NCBI RefSeq assembly: GCF_018982965.1 | Contig: NZ_JACBYP010000061.1 | Span: 1-48,218 of the forward strand | Source of the DNA: Streptomyces mayonensis | GTDB lineage: Bacteria; Actinomycetota; Actinomycetes; Streptomycetales; Streptomycetaceae | Direction of reading: 5' to 3' | DNA length: 48,218 nucleotides | Part shown: piece by piece, positions 25,705 through 33,400 of the stretch | Layout: each line of letters starts with the position of its first letter | Numbering within the stretch: position 1 is the stretch's first letter | The notes under the pieces: model-generated | What the model was told of the DNA's origin: nothing | Database searches by the model: none | The model's input: the letters and a program-made list of their open reading frames with translations, nothing else | Made by a program: the position numbers and the translations under genes

Positions 25705-27333
25705 GTGTCGGACGAGCACGTACCCGTTCTCATCGTGGGCGGCGGCCTTGCGGGCCTCACCACCGCGCTGTTCCTGGGCCTGAACGGCGTCAGGCCGCTG
25801 GTGGCGGAGAAGCACCCTGGGACCTCGGTCGTCATGAAGGCGCGCGGGCAGTACCCCCACACCATGGAGGCGCTGCGGATCGGCGGGATCGCCGACCGCA
25901 TCGCCGCCGCGGGGCCGGACGGCGGCACCGGCGAGTTCTACATGGTGGTGGCCGACAGCCTGGCGGGACCCGTCCTCAAACGGATCATGACCGAGGGCGA
26001 GATGGCGATGCGCCATGTCTCGCCCGAGGACTGGGCGATGGCCGGCCAGGAGCGGACCGAGGAGATCCTGGCCGACCGGGCCGCGGAGCTCGGCGCCGAA
26101 CTCCGCTTCGACACCGAACTGGTGTCGCTGACCCAGTCGGCGGACGCGGCCACCGCCGTGCTGAGGGACGTGCGCACCGGCACCGAGCGGACGGTGACCG
26201 CCGACCACGTGGTGGGCGCCGACGGCGCCCACAGCCACGTGCGACGGGAACTGGGCATCGGCATGCACGGCCGCGGCAACCTCGGCGAGATCTTCCGGGT
26301 CTTCTTCGACGCCGACCTGAGTGAACAGCTGCGTGAGCTGCCCGGGGTCGCGGAAGGCCGCAAGTTCACGCTCCTGTGGCTCCAGCAGCCCGTACCGGGC
26401 GTCTTCTACACCACGGACGTGCCCGGCCGTTACGGCTACGTGCTCGGCATGTCCCAGGACCCGCCCGACTTCGCCGGCTTCACCGAGGAGCGGTGCGCCG
26501 AACTGGTCCGCACCGGCCTGGGCCTGCCCGACCTGCCGCTGAAGGTCGTGGAGACGGGGCGCACCGACATCGTCAGCGAGATCGCCGACCGGTTCAGCAG
26601 CGGCCGCGTCCACCTGGTGGGCGACGCGGCCAGGCTGGTGCCGGCGCCCGGCGGCCTGGGCGGCAACACCGCGATCACCGACGGCTTCTACCTGGCGTGG
26701 AAGCTGGCGATGGTCGTCAAGGGCGAGGCCGGACCCGGCCTGCTCGACAGCCACGACGCCGAACGCCGTCCGGTCTCGGAGATGATCGGGGAGCAGCAGC
26801 TGCGCAACACCGTCGAACGACTGGCGGATTACCTGGACGACGGAGCGCTCGCCGCGCCGCTCCCGCCCGTCGTCCAGGCCTTCGGCTACCGGTGCGCGGG
26901 CGGCGCGGTCGTCCGCGAGCCCGACGACGCGGGGGAGCTGCTGGAGGACCCGGCCGCCCCGACCGGCCGCCCCGGTTCCCGGGCGCCCTACGTGGCACTG
27001 CCCGCGGGCTCGCCCGCCGCGTCCACCACCGCGCTGTTCGGCCGCTCCTTCGTCCTCCTCACCGGGGACGGCACACCGGACGCCTGGACGACCGCGGCCG
27101 CCGCGGCGGCCGAACGCCTCGGCATCACCCTGCCGGTGCACCGGCTCGCCGGCACCGAGTGGGAGAAGAGCTACGGCGTGAGCGGGGCGGGAGCGGTACT
27201 GGTGCGGCCCGACCGCTTCGTCGCCTGGCGCTCCACCGGACCGGCCGCGGACGGCGACGCCGCGCGTCAGGCGCTGGAGAGCGCCCTGCGCACCGTCCTG
27301 GACCGCCCCCTCCCGGCGCACGACGCCCCATAG
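25705..27333 (+). CDS. Class A FAD-dependent aromatic hydroxylase
   Basis: A 542-residue flavoprotein monooxygenase of the p-hydroxybenzoate hydroxylase fold with the C-terminal thioredoxin-like domain seen in polyketide hydroxylases. Motifs are VLIVGGGLAGLTTALFL (FAD), VVGADGAHSHVRREL (DG motif) and RVHLVGDAARLVPAPGGLGG (GD motif). It uses NAD(P)H and oxygen to hydroxylate or oxidatively rearrange an aromatic polyketide in the cytoplasm. GTG 25705 is preferred: GGAG lies five bases upstream; a GTG two codons earlier is closer to that site. It is cotranscribed with the NmrA-like gene 53 bases downstream and is divergent from the ABM operon. Confidence 0.93.
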   Translation: MSDEHVPVLIVGGGLAGLTTALFLGLNGVRPLVAEKHPGTSVVMKARGQYPHTMEALRIGGIADRIAAAGPDGGTGEFYMVVADSLAGPVLKRIMTEGEMAMRHVSPEDWAMAGQERTEEILADRAAELGAELRFDTELVSLTQSADAATAVLRDVRTGTERTVTADHVVGADGAHSHVRRELGIGMHGRGNLGEIFRVFFDADLSEQLRELPGVAEGRKFTLLWLQQPVPGVFYTTDVPGRYGYVLGMSQDPPDFAGFTEERCAELVRTGLGLPDLPLKVVETGRTDIVSEIADRFSSGRVHLVGDAARLVPAPGGLGGNTAITDGFYLAWKLAMVVKGEAGPGLLDSHDAERRPVSEMIGEQQLRNTVERLADYLDDGALAAPLPPVVQAFGYRCAGGAVVREPDDAGELLEDPAAPTGRPGSRAPYVALPAGSPAASTTALFGRSFVLLTGDGTPDAWTTAAAAAAERLGITLPVHRLAGTEWEKSYGVSGAGAVLVRPDRFVAWRSTGPAADGDAARQALESALRTVLDRPLPAHDAP

Positions 27334-27386
27334 GCACCGGCCCCTCGAACCATCCCGCACATGTACGGACGGACAAGGAGACGAAC

Positions 27387-28256
27387 ATGATTCTGGTGAC
27401 CGGAGCCACGGGAAACGTGGGCGGAAAGGTGCTGTCGCTGCTGCGTGCGGGCGGGCACAAGGTGCGGGCGCTCACCCGCGACCCGCAGCGGGTGGCGTTC
27501 CCCGAGGGGGCGGACCTGGAGGTGGTCGCCGCCGACCTGGGGCGCCCCGGGACACTGGCGCCCGCACTGGACGGCGTACAGAAGGTCTTCCTGATGTCGC
27601 TCGGCGCGAACAAGGCGACCCACGACGCGCACATGGTGGCCGCCGCGCGGGCGGCCGGAGTCGAGCACATCGTGCAGCTCTCCACCCTCGGGGTGGAGGT
27701 GGCCGAGGACGCGCGGGCGAACCCGCTCGGCCACTGGCACCGGATCGCCGAGGAGGCACTGCGGGACTCCGGGCTGCCCTGGACGATTCTGCGGCCGAAC
27801 GGCTTCATGAGCATGAACCTCGGCTGGGCCGCCTCGATCAAGGCCGAGGGAGTCGCCCGCGGCCCGCTCGCGGACGTCTGGGAGGCGATCGTCGACCCGC
27901 GGGACATCGCCGAGGTGGCTGCGCGGGCGCTCACCGAGGACGGCCACGAGGGCCGGATCCACGAACTGACCGGCCCGCAGGCGCTGACCGGCCGCGAGCA
28001 GCTCGCCGTGCTCGCCGGGCTGCTCGGGAGGGACCTGCGCTTCGAGACCGTTCCGCTCGCCGCGCACCGCGAGACGATGCTGCGTCACTTCTCCGAGGAG
28101 ACCGTGAACGGGGTGATCAGGACGCTGGAGGAGGCGATCGAGCACGGCAGCGAACTGCACGGCCGGCTGTCGCCCGACGTCCGCCGGGTCCTGGGCCGGG
28201 AGCCGCGCTCCTTCGCCGAGTGGGCCCGCGACCACCTGGACCTCTACCGCTCCTGA
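27387..28256 (+). CDS. NmrA-like NAD(P)-binding reductase
   Basis: A 289-residue atypical SDR of the NmrA/quinone oxidoreductase-2 group. The N-terminal Rossmann motif is MILVTGATGNVGGKVLSLLR; later parts are VEHIVQLSTLGVEV, LPWTILRPNGFMSMN and the Asp-rich DPRDIAEVAARAL. Members reduce quinones or act as redox-sensing NAD(P) binders; the standard Tyr-x3-Lys pair is not evident. ATG 27387 has AAGGAG about seven bases upstream. It follows the FAD hydroxylase in one operon, which suggests a reductive step on the hydroxylated or quinone intermediate. The reaction is inferred from context only. Confidence 0.87.
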   Translation: MILVTGATGNVGGKVLSLLRAGGHKVRALTRDPQRVAFPEGADLEVVAADLGRPGTLAPALDGVQKVFLMSLGANKATHDAHMVAAARAAGVEHIVQLSTLGVEVAEDARANPLGHWHRIAEEALRDSGLPWTILRPNGFMSMNLGWAASIKAEGVARGPLADVWEAIVDPRDIAEVAARALTEDGHEGRIHELTGPQALTGREQLAVLAGLLGRDLRFETVPLAAHRETMLRHFSEETVNGVIRTLEEAIEHGSELHGRLSPDVRRVLGREPRSFAEWARDHLDLYRS

Positions 28257-28280
28257 CGGCTTCGTGCCCCGCCCGGGGGA

Positions 28281-28302
28281 CCGGCCCGCCCGGGCGGGCC
28301 GG
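28281..28302. terminator. 22-base perfect palindrome
   Basis: Perfect self-complementary 22-base palindrome without loop, 25 bases after the NmrA-like stop and before the TetR gene. It may act as a terminator or a regulator site. Confidence 0.4.
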
Positions 28303-28360
28303 TGGGAGAACTGGCACACTCTGTACCGGACAGCAGATCAACGAACCACGGGGAGCCGAC

Positions 28361-29008
28361 ATGTCCACGCCTGCCGACGCCACAGGACACATCCCGCCGG
28401 CGCCGGAGCGCGGCATGGACCCACGGGCGGCCCGCAGCCGGGCCGCCGCCCTCGCGGCCGCCCAGGAACTGCTCGTGGAACAGGGGTGGTCCGCGGTCAC
28501 CCACGTCGCCGTCGCCGCCCGTAGCGGCGTGGGCCGCACCACCCTGTACCGCCACTGGCCGGACTCCCCGTCCCTCATCTACGAGGCCATCGCCCAGCGC
28601 ATCGCGAGCGCCCGCCCCACGCGCAGCGGCGTGCTCCGCGACGACCTGATCGGCCAGCTCAACGGTTTGCGGGCCCTGCTGCACGACCCGGTGGGCGAGC
28701 GCGGGATGCGGGTGGTCGTCGAGCGGGCCGGTGTCGACCCGGCCTTCGCCGGGCTCAAGGAGGCGCTGTACCAGGCGGGCTCCGGAGGGTTCCGCGCGAT
28801 CATCGAAGGGGCGAAGGAGAGCGGCGAACTCCCCGGCGGCCTGGACACCGAGCTGGCCATCGACCAGCTCGCGGGCCCGCTGATGTTCCGACGGCTCCTC
28901 GCGGAGCGCACCTTCGGCGCGGAGTACGTGCGGACCGTCGTCGACGGCTTCCTCGCGGCCAACGCGTCGTCCCGGCCGGGCGCCGCGGTGGGGGACGGCG
29001 AGCGCTGA
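28361..29008 (+). CDS. TetR-family regulator
   Basis: A 215-residue TetR-family protein unrelated in detail to the other three. The helix-turn-helix is in residues about 30-75 (VTHVAVAARSGVGRTTLYRHW), preceded by a Pro/Ala-rich N-terminal arm. The C-terminal ligand domain carries IDQLAGPLMFRRLL, the TetR_C motif of many such regulators. ATG 28361 has GGGGAG six bases upstream. It follows the FAD hydroxylase/NmrA operon by 104 bases on the same strand and may control it. The last codons lie inside a 43-base tandem repeat, so its tail GAAVGDGER may be of recent origin. Target and ligand are unknown. Confidence 0.9.
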   Translation: MSTPADATGHIPPAPERGMDPRAARSRAAALAAAQELLVEQGWSAVTHVAVAARSGVGRTTLYRHWPDSPSLIYEAIAQRIASARPTRSGVLRDDLIGQLNGLRALLHDPVGERGMRVVVERAGVDPAFAGLKEALYQAGSGGFRAIIEGAKESGELPGGLDTELAIDQLAGPLMFRRLLAERTFGAEYVRTVVDGFLAANASSRPGAAVGDGER

Positions 29009-29098
29009 GGCGCCGCGGCGGGGCGCCGCGGTGGGGGACGGCGAGCGCTGAGGCGCCGCGGCGGGGCGCCGCGGTGGGGGACGGCGAGGGCCGAGGCG
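28981..29098. repeat. 43-bp tandem repeat, about 2.8 copies
   Basis: Copies begin at 28981, 29024 and 29067, each opening with CGCCGCGGTGGGGGACGGCG; the third diverges after about 25 bases. The first copy contains the TetR stop codon. Each unit also contains the palindromic run GGCGCCGCGGCGGGGCGCC-like sequence, so it can fold. Array length may vary between strains. Confidence 0.85.
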
Positions 29099-29155
29099 CC
29101 GCCCCCGCCGAGGGACGCGCCGCTTCCGCCCCCGCCGGCGCGGCGTGGCACTCGC

Positions 29156-30055
29156 TCAGCGTCGCACGAGCTGCTCCGGGCGCCCGGCGGCCGCTCCGAC
29201 GGCCACCAGGTCGCCGCCCGCGGGCAGCCGGCGCCCGATCGGCGCGCCGGGTTCGGCGGTCAGCACGGAGTCGGTGCGCGCCGGGACGTCGAGGGCGGGG
29301 TCGCCGGCCAGGATCGCCTGGTGCAGCCGGCGCACCCGCGGTGAGGGGTCGAGCCCCAGCTCGTCGCGGAGCACGGTGCCCAGCCGCCGCAGCACCTCGA
29401 GCGCCTGGGTCCGGCGGCCGGTGCGGTGCAGCGCGAGCATGAACTGGGCGTGCAGGCCTTCGTGCATGGGGTACTTGGCCGTGAGCCGGCTCAGCTCCCC
29501 CAGCAGCTCCTGGTGCCTGCCGAGCCGCAGGTCCGCTGCGATGCGCTGCTCCTGCACGCTCGTGCGCTCCTCCTCCAGGCCGACGAGCAGGGCCCGCAGG
29601 ACGGGACCGCGCTGTACGTCGGAGAGCGCGGACCCCTGCCACAGCCGCAGGGCTTCGGAGAGACAGGCCGAGGCCCGCACGTCGTCGTGGTGGAGCGCCG
29701 AACGGCCTTCGCGCACCAGGGACCAGAACCGGTTGGTGTCGAGTTCGTCGCTGCGCACGGCCAGCAGATAGCCGCCGTCGCGGGTTTCCAGGATGAGACG
29801 GGCCGCCTGGAGGCTGCCGATCCGGGGCACCCGCCGCAAACTGCGCCTGAGCTGGAGTATGTACGACTGGAGAGTGGAGAGTGCGCTGTTGGGAGGGGAG
29901 TTCTCCCACAGCTCTTCGATGCACGTGTCGGTGGACACGACCTGGTTCGCGTTGAGGAGCAGCAGAGTGAGCAGCTGTCGCTGCTTCGGGGCTGTCGGCG
30001 TGTAGGACTTCCCGCCCTCGTACATGCGCAGGGGTCCCAGTACGGAGAATTCCAC
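29156..30055 (-). CDS. SARP-family pathway activator
   Basis: A 299-residue Streptomyces antibiotic regulatory protein. The N-terminal winged-helix DNA-binding domain (residues about 1-95: EFSVLGPLRMYEGG, PKQRQLLTLLLLNANQVVS, LQSYILQLRRSL) is followed by the bacterial transcriptional activation domain to about residue 250 (DTNRFWSLVREGR, EALRLWQG, LHAQFMLALHRTGRRTQALE). Such proteins bind heptamer direct repeats and recruit RNA polymerase to biosynthetic promoters. GTG 30055 is chosen because the usual SARP N-terminus begins there; GTG 30070 is possible but has its GGAAGG too near. It is divergent from the type I PKS genes, whose promoter region holds a candidate repeat. Confidence 0.92.
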   Translation of the reverse strand: MEFSVLGPLRMYEGGKSYTPTAPKQRQLLTLLLLNANQVVSTDTCIEELWENSPPNSALSTLQSYILQLRRSLRRVPRIGSLQAARLILETRDGGYLLAVRSDELDTNRFWSLVREGRSALHHDDVRASACLSEALRLWQGSALSDVQRGPVLRALLVGLEEERTSVQEQRIAADLRLGRHQELLGELSRLTAKYPMHEGLHAQFMLALHRTGRRTQALEVLRRLGTVLRDELGLDPSPRVRRLHQAILAGDPALDVPARTDSVLTAEPGAPIGRRLPAGGDLVAVGAAAGRPEQLVRR

Positions 30056-30191
30056 GTCGGTCTCGCACACCTTCCGGAATAGTGACAGGATTCGTATCGC
30101 CCGCGTTCGGCGGGGTGGTCAGTACCCCCTGTGTTGTGCGGCGCGAAATCGCCGAATTGGAACGAAGGTTAATCGGGTGTGCACATCTGCC

Positions 30192-30208
30192 GTCAACCGG
30201 CGGTCAAC
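30192..30208. promoter_or_regulatory. Candidate SARP direct repeat
   Basis: GTCAAC occurs at 30192-30197 and 30203-30208, exactly 11 bases apart, in the 384-base gap between the SARP gene and the type I PKS. SARPs are known to bind heptamer direct repeats with 11-base period. On the minus strand the same bases read GTTGAC and could form a -35 element for the SARP gene itself. Not tested by anything but pattern. Confidence 0.45.
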
Positions 30209-30439
30209 ACCCTCCGGGCTTCCTCGCAATTACAGCTCGTGACCTGCGGAAACATTCCTTGGGTCGGAGCGGAACCCAGCGGTAACGGTCCGCTCTGCGG
30301 TCCGTCGGGGGCGGTAGTTACCGGCTCATGACTCAGTCCCGTTTAGGGTCTCGGTGAAGAATGGGGCTCCGCTTGAATTCGGTGCGTTCGTCCTCGTGAG
30401 GGATATAAGCGATGCGGCAAAATGGGCGGTTGGATTCCG

Positions 30440-33400
30440 ATGGCTGACGAGAAGGAACTGCGCGAGTACCTCAAGCGGGCGGTCGCGGACGCGCGGGACG
30501 CCCGGCGGCGGTTGCGCGAGGTGGAGGACCGGGCGAGTGAGCCGATCGCGATCGTCGGGATGGCGTGCCGGTTCCCGGGCGGAGTGAGCAGCCCGCAGGA
30601 ACTGTGGGAGCTGGTGCACCGCGGCCAGGACGCGGTCTCCCCCTTCCCGGCCGACCGGGGCTGGGACGAGGACGTCTACGACCCCGACCCGGACCGCGCG
30701 GGCAAGTCCTATGTGCGCGAGGGCGGGTTCCTGGAGGACGCCGCCGGATTCGAGCCGGAGTTCTTCGGGATGTCGCCGCGGGAGGCACTGGCGGCGGACC
30801 CGCAGCAGCGGCTGCTCCTCGAGACGGCGTGGGAGGCGATGGAGAACGCTGGTGTCGTGCCGGCCGCGTTGCGCGGCAGCCGCACCGGCGTCTTCGCCGG
30901 GCTGATGTACCAGGGGTTCGCCGCGAACGTCCTCGACGACGTCCCCGTCGACGTCCAGGGCTACGTCGCCTCGGGCACGTCCAGCAGCATCGCCGTGGGC
31001 CGGGTGTCCTACACGTTCGGGTTCGAGGGACCCGCGGTGGCCGTGGACACGGCCTGCTCCTCCTCCCTGGTGGGGATCCACCTGGCGGCGACGGCGCTGC
31101 GGCGCGGCGAGTGCGACCTCGCGCTCGCCGGGGGCGTGACGGTGATGGCCACCCCGACGTCGTTCGTGGAGTTCTCGCGGCAGCGGGCGCTGTCGCCCGA
31201 CGGACGGTGCAAGTCGTTCTCGGCGGACGCGGACGGCACCGTGTGGGGCGAGGGTGCGGGTCTGGTGCTGCTGGAGCGGTTGTCGGACGCGCGGCGGCTC
31301 GGGCACCGGGTGCTGGCGGTGGTACGGGGTTCGGCGGTGAACCAGGACGGTGCGTCCAACGGTCTGACCGCGCCGAACGGTCCGTCGCAGGAGCGGGTGA
31401 TCCGCGAGGCCCTCGAAAGCGCCGGGCTGTCGTACGCGGACGTGGACGCGGTGGAGGCGCACGGTACGGGGACCCGGCTGGGCGACCCGATCGAGGCGCA
31501 GGCGCTGCTGGCGACGTACGGGCAGCAGCGCCCCGCGGGGCGCCCGCTGTACCTGGGCTCGCTGAAGTCCAACATCGGGCACAGCCAGGCCGCCGCGGGA
31601 GTGGGCGGTGTGATCAAGATGGTCGAGGCGATGCGGCACGGGGTGCTGCCCCGGACGCTGCACGTGGACACGCCGACGCCGCAGGTCGACTGGGACTCCG
31701 GGGCGGTCGAACTGCTCACCGGGAACACGCCCTGGCCGGAGCCCGACGACAGGCCGCGCTGTGCGGGTGTCTCGTCCTTCGGTATCGGCGGCACGAACGC
31801 ACACGTGATCGTCGAGGAGGCCCCGCGGGAGCAGCCGGTCGGGCCCGGCGAGGCGGCCGAGCCGGTGGAGCCGCTCGCCGCCGCCGGCCTGCCGGTGGTG
31901 CCGTGGGTGGTCTCGGGCCGTTCGGCCGAAGGCCTGCGGGGCCAGGCGGCACGGCTGCTGGCTGCCGTGGCGGACGACAAGGGTCCGCACCCGCGCGACG
32001 TCGCCTGGACCCTCGTGTCGGAGCGGGCCGTGCTGGACGAGGCCGCGGTCGTGGTCGGCGGTACCCGGGCGGAGCTGGCGCGCGGCCTGCGGGCCCTGGC
32101 CGCGGGGTCCGCGGACGGATCGGCGGTGGCCCGGCCGCCGCGGTCGCCCGGCACGGCCGACCTGGCCTTCGTGTTCACGGGGCAGGGGGCGCAGCGGCTC
32201 GGTATGGGCCGGGAACTGTACGAGTCGGTGCCCGAGTTCGCCACGGTTTTCGACGAGGTGTGCGGCGCCCTGGACGAGCATCTCGCACAGCCCCTGAAGC
32301 AGGTGGTGTTCGCGCAGGAGGGCTCGGAGCAGGCCGGGCTGCTCGACCGCACCGAGTACACGCAGCCGGCGTTGTTCGCGCTGGAGGTGGCGCTGTTCCG
32401 GCTCCTCGAACGGTTCGGTGCGGTACCTGAGTTCGTGGCCGGCCACTCGGTGGGCGAGGTGGCGGCGGCCCATGCGGCGGGCGTGCTGTCCCTGGCGGAC
32501 GCGGCCCGGCTGGTGGCCGCCCGCGGCCGGCTGATGGGCTCGGCGCGCGACGGCGGCGCGATGCTCGCCGTCCAGGCGGACCCGGAGACGGTCGCCGGCG
32601 ACTTGGCCGGACTGGAGAGCCGGGTGTCACTCGCGGCGGTCAACGGCCCGGACAACGTGGTGGTGTCGGGCGACGCCGAGGCAGTGGAGAACCTCGGGGC
32701 CCGCTGGCGTGCGGACGGCAGGCGGGTCCGCCGGCTGCGGGTCAGCCACGCCTTCCACTCGCCGCACATGGACGATGTGCTGGACGAGTTCGAGCAGGTC
32801 GTCGGGGAACTGTCGTTCCGGGCGCCGCGGATCGCGCTGGTGTCGACGGTGACCGGGAAGGCACTGACCGAGCAGGAGGCGTGCTCGCCGCGCTACTGGG
32901 TGCGGCAACTGCGCGAACCGGTGCGGTTCTTCGATGCGGTGCGTTCCCTGGAGCAGGAGGGCGCCGCCGTCTTCGTCGAGCTCGGTCCGGACGCGGTGCT
33001 CAGCGCCCTGGTCTCGGCCGGAGCCGGACGGGACCCCGGCCTGGTGGCACCGGTGCTGCGGGCGGACCGGCCGGAGGCGGAGTCGCTGGCGGCGCTGCTG
33101 GGCCTGCTGCACATCCGCGGACGGCGCGTCGAGTGGCCACGGGTGCTGCCGGGCGCGGCGCGGGTGGATCTGCCGACGTACGCCTTCCGGCGGCAGCGGT
33201 ACTGGCTGGAGGCCGCGTCCGGGCGCGGCGACGCGGCGGGCCTCGGCCTCACCGGCGCCGGGCACCCGCTGCTCGGCGCCTCGGTGGCGGTCGCCGGCCA
33301 GGACGAGGTGCTGCTCACGGGACGCGTCTCCCGCCGCACCCATCCCTGGCTCGCCGACCACACCGTGCCGGGCACCGGCGTGCTGCCGGCCTCGGTCTAC

